Assembly (NCBI GenBank): GCA_947500525.1
Contig: CANMSH010000005.1
Location: forward strand, 1 to 64,000
Direction of reading: 5' to 3'
DNA length: 64,000 nt
Origin: an uncultured Flavobacteriaceae bacterium
Lineage (GTDB): Bacteria; Bacteroidota; Bacteroidia; Flavobacteriales; Flavobacteriaceae
How positions within the stretch are numbered: the first letter of the stretch is position 1; each line of letters begins with the position of its first letter. Under the pieces are notes generated by a model, which had not been told where the DNA came from, did not search any database, and was given only the letters and a program-made list of their open reading frames with translations. This document shows positions 55,805 through 64,000 of the stretch, in pieces. The translations under genes and the position numbers were made by a program.

Positions 55805-56293
55805 TTAAAATAAAGATTGTTGGGTTGGAGGGTTTTCATGCTCTAAAAGCCAACGTTTCCGCCACAAACCACCTGCATAGCCAGTTAAAGACCCATCACT
55901 ACCAACGATACGATGGCAAGGAATTACAATCCATATAGGGTTTTTACCATTGGCCGATGCTACTGCTCTAATGGCTTTTTCATCTCCAATTCTCTTTGCT
56001 TGTTCTAAATATGACCGTGTACTTGCATACGGAACCTGACTCAAATGATTCCATACATTCTTTTGAAAATCAGTTCCCTGTGGATTTAATTTCAAATTAA
56101 AACTGGTTCTCTTTTTATCAAAATACTCTTCTAGTTGAGTTACGCAATCTCTTAAACATTCAGGAATTTTTTTAGAACTTTCTTGCTCACCATCAATAAC
56201 TGTTATTGATGAAATACCATCTTCATCACCAACAATTCTTGCTGTACCTATTGGAGTCTTGTAATATGCTACTTTATCAAATTCTAAAAACAT
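55805..56293 (-). CDS. ogt: Methylated-DNA--protein-cysteine methyltransferase
   Basis: A 162-residue DNA repair protein that takes methyl from O6-methylguanine onto its own Cys. Active site IPCHRIVGSDGSLTGYAGGLWRK is complete, with the preceding TDFQKNVWNHLSQVPYASTRSYLEQA helix-turn-helix. It lacks an Ada domain, so Ogt type. Overlaps tatD by 17 bases and would be translated with it. Confidence 0.96.
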   Translation of the reverse strand: MFLEFDKVAYYKTPIGTARIVGDEDGISSITVIDGEQESSKKIPECLRDCVTQLEEYFDKKRTSFNLKLNPQGTDFQKNVWNHLSQVPYASTRSYLEQAKRIGDEKAIRAVASANGKNPIWIVIPCHRIVGSDGSLTGYAGGLWRKRWLLEHENPPTQQSLF

Positions 56294-57044
56294 CTTTTGA
56301 ATTTTGTGTTGTAATCTCTGCTATTCTTTCTGGCGTTAGGTTGTAAATATCTACTAATTTATCCAAAATATTGATAATATACCCACTTTCGTTTCTTTTG
56401 CCTCTATATGGTGTTGGAGAAAGATACGGTGCATCAGTTTCTAAAACAATATGTTTTAAATCTATTTCACTCAAAAATTTATCAATTCCACCATTTTTAA
56501 AGGTCACTACACCTCCAATGCCTAACTTCATATTATAAGACAATGCTCTGTGAGCCTGTTCTAACAACCCTGTAAAGCAATGAAAAATACCGTGTAATTG
56601 ATCATCTTTAACGTCATCTAGAACTTCAAAAATTTCATCAAAAGCATCTCTACAATGAATTACAATCGGTAAATTCTTTTCTTTTGCCCATTCAATTTGT
56701 AATTTAAAAGCATCTTGCTGTTCTTTCAAACGTGTTTTATCCCAATAGAGATCAATTCCAATTTCTCCAACAGCAAAAAATTTCCTTTTCTCCAACCAAT
56801 CTTTTACTAAATTTAGTTCTTCTTTATAATTCTCTTTTACACTAGTCGGGTGCAATCCCATCATTAAAAAAACATTTGACGGAAAATCTTTTTCTAATTG
56901 CAACATCGCACTGGTATAAGACGAATCAATCGCTGGAATAAAAAAACGAGAAACTCCTGCATTGATAGCCTTTTCTATGACCAAAGATCTATCGTTGTCG
57001 AACTGTTCAGAATATAAATGGGTATGCGTATCTGTAATAATCAT
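56277..57044 (-). CDS. TatD-family metal-dependent hydrolase
   Basis: A 255-residue TIM-barrel hydrolase; start at MIITDTHTHLYSEQF (57044), which places a -7 box 18 bases upstream. Metal ligands: DTHTH, GEIGIDLYWDKT (Glu), VIHCRDAF (His), GIFHCFTG (His) and LETDAPYLSP (Asp). Family members are 3'-5' exonucleases or related esterases. Overlaps ogt by 17 bases. Confidence 0.94.
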   Translation of the reverse strand: MIITDTHTHLYSEQFDNDRSLVIEKAINAGVSRFFIPAIDSSYTSAMLQLEKDFPSNVFLMMGLHPTSVKENYKEELNLVKDWLEKRKFFAVGEIGIDLYWDKTRLKEQQDAFKLQIEWAKEKNLPIVIHCRDAFDEIFEVLDDVKDDQLHGIFHCFTGLLEQAHRALSYNMKLGIGGVVTFKNGGIDKFLSEIDLKHIVLETDAPYLSPTPYRGKRNESGYIINILDKLVDIYNLTPERIAEITTQNSKDVFRI

Positions 57045-57062
57045 TCTCGAATTTTGGGTAAA

Positions 57063-57070
57063 CAAAGATA
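57063..57070 (-). promoter_or_regulatory. -7 box of tatD-ogt
   Basis: Minus strand TATCTTTG, a match to TAnnTTTG, 18 bases before the tatD start. It faces away from the arsC-like promoter 36 bases off. Confidence 0.45.
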
Positions 57071-57105
57071 GCGTAATCTATACTTTTAAATAGAAATACC
57101 TTGAC

Positions 57106-57113
57106 TATATTTG
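57106..57113 (+). promoter_or_regulatory. -7 box of the ArsC/Spx-like gene
   Basis: TATATTTG matches TAnnTTTG, 20 bases before the ATG at 57134. No -33 TTG at normal distance. Confidence 0.45.
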
Positions 57114-57133
57114 CTTTTTAAATAAAATAACAT

Positions 57134-57472
57134 ATGAAAATTTATCATAATAATCGTTGTCGTAAAAGTAGAGAAGGACTTAGTATATTAGAAAAGTCAG
57201 GGGAAGATTTCGAAATAGTGAGTTATTTAGAGACGCCGCCTACGGTTAAAGAACTAAAAGAACTTCTAAAAATGTTAGACATGAGTCCCATTGAATTGGT
57301 TCGTAAAAATGAATCTATTTGGAAAGAACAATTTAAAGGAAAAGAACTTTCTGATACTGACATAATTCAGGCCATGTCAATGAATCCAAAATTAATTGAG
57401 CGTCCGATAATTGTAAAGAATAACAAGGCCGTAATTGGTCGTCCTGCAGAAAATATTTATAAAATCATATAA
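57134..57472 (+). CDS. ArsC/Spx-family thioredoxin-fold protein
   Basis: A 112-residue protein of the ArsC/Spx/YffB group. MKIYHNNRCRKSREGLSIL has the N-terminal Cys9 in N-x-x-C-x-x-S-R, where glutaredoxin-type arsenate reductases read CGTSR; here it is CRKSR. The C-terminal block LIERPIIVKNNKAVIGRPAENI is standard. Arsenate reduction is possible but not certain, as no other ars gene is near and the family includes other roles. Divergent from tatD. Confidence 0.83.
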   Translation: MKIYHNNRCRKSREGLSILEKSGEDFEIVSYLETPPTVKELKELLKMLDMSPIELVRKNESIWKEQFKGKELSDTDIIQAMSMNPKLIERPIIVKNNKAVIGRPAENIYKII

Positions 57473-57564
57473 AAAAATCGTCTGTAGCGCAACAAAAATA
57501 CCCATAAACCACTATATAATATCTAAACATTAAACAGTAATTTCGCAAACCAAAATTTATTTTT

Positions 57565-59946
57565 TTGAAACGAATTATACTATTTATATCTTTTTTTACT
57601 TGTGTGCTATCCGGTAGTGCGCAAATAATATCGTTAGATAATACTATAGTAGTTTCAGGGAAAGTAATCGATGCTCAAACCAACCAACCTCTAGAGTATG
57701 CCACAATAGCATTAACGCGCTCTGGTCAAGACAAAACTATTGGAACAACTACAGATAAGAACGGTTTTTTTAAATTAGATATAGACGCCGGTTTATATAT
57801 TATTAAAATTGATTTTTTGTCTTTCAAAACTTACAAAATTCAATCAAAATTGCTCACTTCAAATACGGACTTGGGCACTATTAGTTTAATGTCTGACAAT
57901 GTCTTAGACGAAGTTGACGTAAACGCAACGAAGGATTTAGTTGAATTTGAGATTAATAAAAAAATATATAACGCTTCCGCAGATATCGCCAATATTGGCG
58001 GTACAGCTATGGATGTGCTATCAAATACCCCTTTGGTAAGAGTTGATGCGAACGGTCTAATTACTATTCGAGGAGGCACTCCAACAATTTTAATTGATGG
58101 GAAGCCTCAATTCGGTGTTGATAATAATTTCGATTTTTTAAAAGCATTCCCATCTGTTAGTATTGATAAAGTTGAAATAATAACGCGTTCTGCAAAGCAT
58201 AGTAGTGGTGGCGGTGGAGCCATCTTAAACATAGTTACCAAAAAGGACAAGAATCAGGCATATAGCGGTTCCCTTGAAGCGCATACCGGTCTTCCTGATA
58301 ATCATGGAGGTTCTATTTTTTTAAGTAAAAAAACAGAAAAAGTGAATCTGTTTTCAACAATTAGTTTCAACAATACGCGAAGAGAAAAAACCATTGATAT
58401 AGAACAACCTTTATTAAATCTTTTTGAGGAAAGTATACAAGATAGACTTCGAAATAACTTCTTGTTTAATATTGGGAGTGATTTTCATTTAAATACAAAG
58501 AGTAAGTTAAGTGCATCCTTTTTATTTAATAATAGTAATAAGAATTATACCTACGAAATTGATGCGAGAGAGTTTAATCGAACCACGATAGAATCTGATG
58601 ACTATTCGAAAATTCAGGTCCAACTTGGTTATTCTTTAGAACTAGATAGTAAAGGTCAAAAGATTCAGCTAAATTTAGGATATGAAAATACAAATTCAGA
58701 TAATGAATCAGGAATAACCGAGAATCCAATTCCTTTCTCATCTTCTATCCTTCAAGATTATAGGAAAGATCAGAAACTTCAAAACGTATTGGCGCAAGCT
58801 GATTATATCTTGCCGCTAGACAAAAACAAAAGTTTGGAGTTTGGCTACAAAGGAACTTTTAGAAGTTTTACGAACGATTATGAAGTTTTAGAATTTAATA
58901 GTGGCACCAATACTAACGTTGTTCTTGGTGACTTAGAAGATATCTATTTTTACGACGAAAATATACATGGGTTTTATGCCCAGTACAATGTTGTATTCGA
59001 TAAATTTTCTTACGCATTGGGCGTACGCACGGAAATAAGCGATATTTCAACCAAAGAGCAAAATAATGGAACTAACCTTGATAAAAATTTTACAGATGTG
59101 TTTCCTTCGGTAAGCTTTGGTTATGAAATTAATGATAACAGCTATATTTCTGCAAATTACAATCGATCTGTTGAGCGACCATTAATACCACAACTTAATC
59201 CTTTTAACTCTTTTGTGTATCAACGATTTCAATCTATCGGAAATCCTGATTTAAACCCTTTTTATGGTGACTATTTTGAGCTATTATATGATACTAAAAT
59301 TAAAAAAGTAACAGTTGCTTCTGCACTATTTGTAAATAATCAACAAGATCAATCATTATCTATTTTAGAAAACACTGGTTTACTCACGAATAATGGTGAC
59401 GAAATATTCACGCGAAAGTTTATTAACAGTGGAAATAAAAATATAGTTGGTTTGGATTTAGACATTACCGTGAAACCGTTTAAAGGTTTACGTTTAAATG
59501 GTTATATCAGTCCGTATCAATTAGAAATAAAAAATGCGTTAGATAATGCATACAATTTTAAAAATACTGTTTGGTATGCTGAAGGGTCTGCTTTGGTATC
59601 ATTAAATAACGGATTAAAATTTAGCGTGTCTCATAAATATCAATCTCCAATTTCAAATGGCTTGAGTGAGTTAAGAACCATAAATTTTACCAATTTTACA
59701 GTAAGCAAAAGTCTTTTTAAGAAAAATGCTACCCTTACTTTTAGAGCCGTAGATATTTTTAAAACAAAGCGATTTAATTATATTTCGAGAGAAGCAAACA
59801 CATTGACTAGACATAATGTATTTTACGAAAATCAATTTAATTTAACATTCTCCTATCTATTCAACCAAAAAAGAAAAAGTGCTAAAAATCGTAGTAAAGA
59901 ATTGAATAAAGATGATCTGGAAGATAAACAAGATAAAAAGTTATAA
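57565..59946 (+). CDS. TonB-dependent receptor-like outer-membrane protein (paralogue 1)
   Basis: A 793-residue exported protein starting with TTG (MKRIILFISFFTCVLSGSAQ). Residues about 28 to 115 form a carboxypeptidase-regulatory-like domain (VVSGKVIDAQTNQPLEYATIAL), then a plug (GTAMDVLSNTPLVRVDANGLITIRGG...), then a barrel of about 550 residues with the tail rich in Lys. In the plug, paralogue 2 has SARYDAEGTAGILNII; here SAKHSSGGGGAILNIV. The ligand is unknown. No SusD-like partner or transporter gene is beside it. Confidence 0.87.
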   Translation: MKRIILFISFFTCVLSGSAQIISLDNTIVVSGKVIDAQTNQPLEYATIALTRSGQDKTIGTTTDKNGFFKLDIDAGLYIIKIDFLSFKTYKIQSKLLTSNTDLGTISLMSDNVLDEVDVNATKDLVEFEINKKIYNASADIANIGGTAMDVLSNTPLVRVDANGLITIRGGTPTILIDGKPQFGVDNNFDFLKAFPSVSIDKVEIITRSAKHSSGGGGAILNIVTKKDKNQAYSGSLEAHTGLPDNHGGSIFLSKKTEKVNLFSTISFNNTRREKTIDIEQPLLNLFEESIQDRLRNNFLFNIGSDFHLNTKSKLSASFLFNNSNKNYTYEIDAREFNRTTIESDDYSKIQVQLGYSLELDSKGQKIQLNLGYENTNSDNESGITENPIPFSSSILQDYRKDQKLQNVLAQADYILPLDKNKSLEFGYKGTFRSFTNDYEVLEFNSGTNTNVVLGDLEDIYFYDENIHGFYAQYNVVFDKFSYALGVRTEISDISTKEQNNGTNLDKNFTDVFPSVSFGYEINDNSYISANYNRSVERPLIPQLNPFNSFVYQRFQSIGNPDLNPFYGDYFELLYDTKIKKVTVASALFVNNQQDQSLSILENTGLLTNNGDEIFTRKFINSGNKNIVGLDLDITVKPFKGLRLNGYISPYQLEIKNALDNAYNFKNTVWYAEGSALVSLNNGLKFSVSHKYQSPISNGLSELRTINFTNFTVSKSLFKKNATLTFRAVDIFKTKRFNYISREANTLTRHNVFYENQFNLTFSYLFNQKRKSAKNRSKELNKDDLEDKQDKKL

Positions 59947-59989
59947 AACATAAAAAAAGGATGACTTAGTCATCCTTTTTTTATGTTTT
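59945..59989. terminator. Strong hairpin terminator between receptor and small membrane protein
   Basis: A perfect 22-bp inverted repeat (59945 to 59966 and 59968 to 59989) with core AGGATGACT/AGTCATCCT flanked by A and T tracts. It begins at the stop of the first receptor gene and lies just 3' of the convergent 54-residue gene, so both can use it. Confidence 0.92.
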
Positions 59990-60002
59990 ATATAGTACTA
60001 TG

Positions 60003-60167
60003 TTACTTTTTATTCTTTTTTGCGGCTCTTTTCAATTTCCATTCTTCAAACGCTGATCCCAATACCCAATAAGGAATAACAAAAGTTAACAAAAAAATCA
60101 TCAACCAAAAGCCCATTGTAAGAACTGATAAGAAAATTAAAAAGCCAAAGAATTGTTCGATTTCCAT
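60003..60167 (-). CDS. 54-residue membrane protein
   Basis: A short gene reading MEIEQFFGFLIFLSVLTMG..., with two hydrophobic stretches (residues 6 to 25 and 26 to 38) and the basic tail KLKRAAKKNKK. ATG at 60167, TAA at 60005 to 60003. Support: a -7 box 22 bases upstream, a membrane-protein composition, the bidirectional terminator at its 3' end and the aromatic/hydrophobic patterning FVIPYWVLGSAFEEW. It is below the length usually reported. It lies between two TonB-receptor paralogues on the opposite strand. Function unknown. Confidence 0.75.
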   Translation of the reverse strand: MEIEQFFGFLIFLSVLTMGFWLMIFLLTFVIPYWVLGSAFEEWKLKRAAKKNKK

Positions 60168-60189
60168 ATTTTTTGTTATTAAATTTTTA

Positions 60190-60197
60190 CAAAAATA
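60190..60197 (-). promoter_or_regulatory. -7 box of the 54-residue membrane protein gene
   Basis: Minus strand TATTTTTG, a match to TAnnTTTG, 22 bases before the ATG. No -33 TTG at normal distance. Confidence 0.45.
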
Positions 60198-60414
60198 AAC
60201 ATATTTTTTTGATTATAAAATGAAGTTAAGTTATTTTTTTTCGATTGGATTTGAACAATAAAATTGTTTTTAATCAAACTCAATAAATAGAACTTTCGAA
60301 CTTAAAAATCACCTTTGATTTCATCCTTTATTTTAACACATATTTAACTAAAACTAAATTAAACCAAAGTACTTTTCGCTGGTCTAAAGAACTTATATTT
60401 TAAACAGCTAAACT

Positions 60415-62856
60415 TTGAAAAAAAACTACTTTTATTTAGTTCTATTACTTGTGTTTTCATTTTGTCAATTTGTTTCAGCTCAAAGAGTAAAACAAACAAA
60501 CAACTCAGAGAATAAAGTAAAAATCACTGGTAAGGTAATCGAGAATGATACGAAGCAACCTCTAGAATACGCCACAATAGTGCTTACAGCATTAAAAAGT
60601 AAAAAGATTACCGGAGGTCTCACCGATAAAAATGGTAATTTTAACATAGATGTTATTCCTGGTGATTATACTATTTCAATTGAGTTTATCTCTTTTAAAA
60701 CGTATAAACTGAGCGCTAAGACAATTTCATCTAATACCAACCTCGGTATTATAAACCTTGCTCCTGATAGCGAAAGCCTAGATGAGGTAGAAATTATTGC
60801 GGAAAAAACCACGGTAGAGATTCGTCTCGATAAAAAAATATATAATGTTGGTAAAGATTTAACCGTACGAGGTGGAACAGTAAGTGATGTTTTAGATAAT
60901 GTCCCGTCGGTTTCTGTTGATGTTGAAGGCAACGTGGCCCTGCGTGGAAATGATAATGTTCGAATACTTATAAACGGTAAACCCTCTGGTCTTGTAGGTT
61001 TAAATTCAACTGATGCACTTCGCCAATTACCAGCAGATGCTATTGAAAAAGTAGAAGTTATCACATCACCTTCAGCTCGATATGATGCCGAAGGTACAGC
61101 CGGTATTCTTAATATCATCTTGCGTAGAAGCAAAATTCAAGGTTTAAATGGTGCTATTACGACGAACATTGGCTATCCGAAATCTGGTGGTATTTCGGGT
61201 AACTTAAATTATAGAACAGGGGATGTAAATATTTTCACAACCTCTGGATATAATTACAGAGAAGTCCCAGGTAATTCATTTACTTCATCAGAATTTATAA
61301 ATACAGATCCTAGTACTTTTCTAGAAGAAACAAGAGACTTTGATAGAATTCGTAAAGGTTTAAGTGTCAATACGGGCATTGAATGGTATGTAAATGAGTC
61401 TTCATCAATTACGGCTTCAGTAGTTTTTAGAGAAAGTGACAATGAAAGTAATACAACGAATCAAATTCTTCAACGAGATGCGCTCGGAATTGAAACAAGA
61501 AGTTTGCGTTTAGATCCCGAATTAGAAGATGATAAAACAGTTCAGTTTTCGTTAAATTTTGATAAAAATTTTAAAACTAATGGTCATAAATTGACCTTCG
61601 ATTTCCAGTATGAAGATAGTACCGAAGATGAAAACTCTTTAATTAACCAAGATGGATTTGATGTTGAAAAAGTGGGCACTATTGAAAATCAAGAACGTAT
61701 TTTGGTCCAGACTGATTATGTCTTACCTATTGGAGAAAAAACACAGTTCGAATTAGGTTATCGCGGTAATTTTAATACACTTGATACTGATTATAAAGTA
61801 GAAACGAATGAAAACGGTATTTTCTCATTAAATACTGACTTGAGTAACAACCTTATCTATCGTGAATATATAAATGCTTTGTATTCGCAGTATGGGAGCA
61901 AGCGCAAAAAATTCTCTTATTTAATCGGTTTACGGCTGGAAACCACTCGAATTACAATCAATCAAATTACAACCTTTGATCGTCAAGTGAAAAGTTATGC
62001 AAATCTATTTCCGACGGTAAACTTAGGTTACGAGATAAACGATAGAGAAAGTTTTACTTTAGGTTATAATAGACGTATTCGACGCCCAAGGTCTAGATTT
62101 ATTAACCCTTTCCCTTCGAGGTCAAGTGCAACGAATTTATTTCAAGGAAATCCAGATATTGACCCGAGCATATCTGATGGTTTTGATCTTGGTTATCTGA
62201 ATAGATTTGGAAAATTGACCTTAAACACATCTATTTATTTCCAACATGCTCAGGATGCTTTTAACTTTATTAGTCAAGATACAGGAGAAACAGTAGACCT
62301 CAATGGGCAAGAGGTACCAGTAATAAGAAGAACTCCAATAAATTTAGCAACGAATGATCGATACGGTTTTGAATTCACCCTTACCTACAATCCGAGTAAA
62401 AAATGGCGGATAAACGGTAATTTCAATCTATTCAAATCTATAACGAAAGGAGATTTTCAAGGTGAAAATTTTGATGCTGATAATACGAGTTGGTTTATTC
62501 GACTAAATAATAAAATTACATTACCTGGAAAAATAGATTGGCAAACTCGTTTATCGTATCGAGGTCCTAGTGAAAACGCTCAAAACAAAAGAGAAGGTAT
62601 TTTCTCTACAAATATGGCCTTTAGCAAAGACTTATTTAAAGAAAAAGCCTCGTTAGCATTTAACATTAGTGACCTTTTTAACACAAGGAAAAGAAGGTCA
62701 GATACATTCACCCCAACTTTTATCGGCACTAGTGAATTTCAATGGAGAGAACGAAGTTTCAATTTATCATTTACCTATCGATTTAATCAAAAGAAAAAAA
62801 GACAACAAAGACAACGTAATTTTGATGGTGGTGAAGGTGAAGAATTTGGAAGCTAA
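60415..62856 (+). CDS. TonB-dependent receptor-like outer-membrane protein (paralogue 2)
   Basis: An 813-residue exported protein starting with TTG (MKKNYFYLVLLLVFSFCQFV, cleaved before AQ). N-terminal carboxypeptidase-regulatory-like domain (ITGKVIENDTKQPLEYATIVL), plug with LDNVPSVSVDVEGNVALRGN and the canonical SARYDAEGTAGILNIILRR, then a barrel ending in FTYRFNQKKKRQQRQRNFDGG. It belongs to the 'outer membrane beta-barrel family' group of TonB receptors. Substrate unknown. It resembles paralogue 1 through its whole length, which suggests a local duplication. Confidence 0.9.
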   Translation: MKKNYFYLVLLLVFSFCQFVSAQRVKQTNNSENKVKITGKVIENDTKQPLEYATIVLTALKSKKITGGLTDKNGNFNIDVIPGDYTISIEFISFKTYKLSAKTISSNTNLGIINLAPDSESLDEVEIIAEKTTVEIRLDKKIYNVGKDLTVRGGTVSDVLDNVPSVSVDVEGNVALRGNDNVRILINGKPSGLVGLNSTDALRQLPADAIEKVEVITSPSARYDAEGTAGILNIILRRSKIQGLNGAITTNIGYPKSGGISGNLNYRTGDVNIFTTSGYNYREVPGNSFTSSEFINTDPSTFLEETRDFDRIRKGLSVNTGIEWYVNESSSITASVVFRESDNESNTTNQILQRDALGIETRSLRLDPELEDDKTVQFSLNFDKNFKTNGHKLTFDFQYEDSTEDENSLINQDGFDVEKVGTIENQERILVQTDYVLPIGEKTQFELGYRGNFNTLDTDYKVETNENGIFSLNTDLSNNLIYREYINALYSQYGSKRKKFSYLIGLRLETTRITINQITTFDRQVKSYANLFPTVNLGYEINDRESFTLGYNRRIRRPRSRFINPFPSRSSATNLFQGNPDIDPSISDGFDLGYLNRFGKLTLNTSIYFQHAQDAFNFISQDTGETVDLNGQEVPVIRRTPINLATNDRYGFEFTLTYNPSKKWRINGNFNLFKSITKGDFQGENFDADNTSWFIRLNNKITLPGKIDWQTRLSYRGPSENAQNKREGIFSTNMAFSKDLFKEKASLAFNISDLFNTRKRRSDTFTPTFIGTSEFQWRERSFNLSFTYRFNQKKKRQQRQRNFDGGEGEEFGS

Positions 62857-62887
62857 AAACAGCAAATAAATTAATTTAAAAATACAC

Positions 62888-62918
62888 TTGTTCCAACTTA
62901 TAATAGTTAGTATTTTTG
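62888..62918 (+). promoter_or_regulatory. Promoter of the VTT-like gene
   Basis: TTG at 62888 to 62890, 20-base spacer, TATTTTTG at 62911 to 62918: a full match. The ATG is 20 bases on, at 62939. Confidence 0.6.
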
Positions 62919-62938
62919 CAAACTCAATGGGGCTATAA

Positions 62939-63565
62939 ATGGGAAAAAAAGAAAAAGGAAAAGTTAGAAAAAAATCAAGATTTAGACTTTTACATCAGTA
63001 CTATTCTTATACTGGGTTTTATTCTTTTGTAGGAAAGAGTTTAAAAAAGTCAATACTTCCTATTGTGCTTGTTATTGTAGCTCTCTTCTTGCTCAATAAA
63101 TACGTTTTTAATATCAATGATGGTTTAAAACTAATTACTGAAACTTTTTCTACAACTGGTATTTTCTTGGTATTCTTCTTGTCGGAATCATTTCTAGGTT
63201 TAATTCCTCCAGAAATTTTTATTGCTTGGTCTAAGAAAACCTCTGAACCGATTTTATATTTGAGTGCTTTAGCTTGCTTATCATATATAGGTGGTATTAT
63301 ATCATTTTTTATAGGCAAATCAATTGCTCAAATTAAATCAGTAAAGAACTATTTTGAAAATAAGATGGCGAAACAACTCAAAAACACCCGCAAATGGGGT
63401 GGTTTCTTAATCGTTGCTGGTGCCTTATTGCCGATACCTTTTTCAATTACTTGTATTGCCGCGGGTATGATACAATACCCTTTCAAAAGTTTGCTTTTAT
63501 TCGGGTCATTGCGTTTTGTCCGTTTTGCCGTATATGCAATCGCAATTTTTCAAATTGTTAGTTAA
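62939..63565 (+). CDS. DedA/VTT-like inner-membrane protein
   Basis: A 208-residue membrane protein. A basic N-terminus (KKEKGKVRKKSRFRL) precedes one TM (SILPIVLVIVALFLL). Then FLSESFLGLIPPEIFIAW is a VTT/DedA-like helix hairpin with Glu and Pro, and WGGFLIVAGALLPIPFSITCIAAGMIQYPF is the second family hairpin (G-x-x-P-[IL]-P-F) found in YqaA/DedA proteins. Such proteins help to move lipids across the membrane or keep proton motive force. Single gene before fumC. Confidence 0.8.
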   Translation: MGKKEKGKVRKKSRFRLLHQYYSYTGFYSFVGKSLKKSILPIVLVIVALFLLNKYVFNINDGLKLITETFSTTGIFLVFFLSESFLGLIPPEIFIAWSKKTSEPILYLSALACLSYIGGIISFFIGKSIAQIKSVKNYFENKMAKQLKNTRKWGGFLIVAGALLPIPFSITCIAAGMIQYPFKSLLLFGSLRFVRFAVYAIAIFQIVS

Positions 63566-63571
63566 AAACAC

Positions 63572-63600
63572 TTGAGCTCCATAGCTATTTTGTAACTTTG
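63572..63600 (+). promoter_or_regulatory. Promoter of fumC
   Basis: TTG at 63572 to 63574, 18-base spacer, TAACTTTG at 63593 to 63600: a full match. The ATG at 63623 is 22 bases on. Confidence 0.6.
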
Positions 63601-63622
63601 TTTACTCTTAAATTATACCTTC

Positions 63623-64000
63623 ATGAAATATAGAATTGAAAAAGATACAATGGGTAAAGTTGAAGTCCCTGCCGATAAATATTGGGGCGCACAAACTCAA
63701 CGTTCTCGAAATAATTTTAAAATTGGAGCTCCAGCTTCAATGCCTTTAGAAATCGTTTACGGTTTTGCATATCTAAAAAAGGCTGCGGCTTATACTAATT
63801 GTGAATTAGGTGTATTGTCTGAAGACAAACGAGACTTCATCGGATCTGTATGTGATGAAATCCTTGAAGGTAAACATGATGATCAATTCCCTTTGGTGAT
63901 TTGGCAAACAGGTTCAGGAACTCAAAGTAATATGAACGTTAACGAAGTCATTGCCAATCGTGCACATGAACTGGCGGGTAATGTTATTGGTGAGGGAGAA
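63623..64000 (+). CDS. fumC: Class II fumarate hydratase, N-terminal part (cut by window edge)
   Basis: The first 126 codons of fumC, running off the right edge. [20 protein letters not shown] is followed by WGAQTQRS, the fumarase N-terminal signature, and [22 protein letters not shown], the [10 protein letters not shown] segment of the active site. Oxygen-stable, iron-free fumarase of the TCA cycle, which also takes up fumarate made in tyrosine catabolism (hmgA and hpd in this window). Confidence 0.96.
   Translation, partial: MKYRIEKDTMGKVEVPADKYWGAQTQRSRNNFKIGAPASMPLEIVYGFAYLKKAAAYTNCELGVLSEDKRDFIGSVCDEILEGKHDDQFPLVIWQTGSGTQSNMNVNEVIANRAHELAGNVIGEGE

Noticed and set aside
60666-61133. A 155-codon minus-strand open frame inside the second TonB-receptor gene
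   Set aside because: It is antisense to a clear plug domain; composition is rich in Ser, Arg and Pro, and no promoter or family match is seen.
1-64000. A defence island, prophage, CRISPR array, integrase or insertion sequence
   Set aside because: Both strands were read for nucleases, transposases, integrases, phage structural genes and regular short repeats; none was found, and composition looks even throughout.

Overview
The window is chromosomal DNA from a marine-type member of the Flavobacteriaceae (Bacteroidota). Support for this: low G+C, a type IX secretion (T9SS) C-terminal sorting domain, TonB-dependent receptors with carboxypeptidase-regulatory-like N-termini, many lipoproteins and secreted proteins whose mature part begins near 'AQ', poor Shine-Dalgarno sites, and promoters with the Bacteroidota -7 element TAnnTTTG close to start codons. 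I see no rRNA, tRNA, CRISPR array, insertion sequence or prophage gene. It reads as ordinary core and accessory chromosome with several dense operons.

Layout. 1-143: start of a secreted protein, cut by the window edge. 734-6433 (minus): six-gene operon of a dicarboxylate/amino-acid symporter, a GyrI-like effector-binding protein, a glutathione-synthetase-like ATP-grasp ligase, a mercaptopyruvate-type sulfurtransferase, an N-formylglutamate-amidohydrolase-like protein and a DUF1704 'QEGLA' zinc peptidase. 6597-11671: a DUF937 protein and a 1447-residue T9SS-exported protein made of 12 repeats in six alternating pairs. 11882-16066: an OmpR-type two-component pair, small membrane proteins, folE and msrA. 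16326-22202: M28 peptidase, outer-membrane barrel, threonine aldolase, P-loop kinase and a large zinc metalloprotease. 22381-24127: prfB and a HAD hydrolase. 24093-29453 (minus): a seven-gene operon built round 5-oxoprolinase pxpABC and an NRAMP-fold transporter that lacks the usual metal ligands. 29535-32293: ComM/YifB-like ATPase and an MFS transporter.

32390-42947 is an aromatic amino-acid catabolic island. On the plus strand kynU, kmo, a RidA-type deaminase, 2-aminomuconic semialdehyde dehydrogenase, 3-hydroxyanthranilate dioxygenase and ACMS decarboxylase take kynurenine through 3-hydroxyanthranilate towards 2-aminomuconate and its deaminated product. On the minus strand hmgA and hpd carry tyrosine catabolism through homogentisate. 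Tryptophan 2,3-dioxygenase and kynurenine formamidase are not in the window. 43147-48406: ferredoxin, its reductase, NifU-like and Mrp-like Fe-S carrier proteins, an Ig-like lipoprotein and ComF. 48623-57472: coiled-coil membrane protein, glycyl-tRNA synthetase, outer-membrane proteins, DoxX-like protein, Ogt, TatD and an ArsC/Spx-like protein. 57565-62856: two paralogous TonB-dependent receptors on either side of a 54-residue membrane protein. 62939-64000: a DedA/VTT-like membrane protein and the start of fumC.

Most worth a second look: the ATP-grasp/amidohydrolase/DUF1704 operon, the NRAMP-like protein in the pxp operon whose metal-site residues are replaced, the paired-repeat adhesin-like protein with an alternating cysteine pattern, and about ten genes whose -7 box lies so close to the start codon that their mRNAs should have very short or no leaders.
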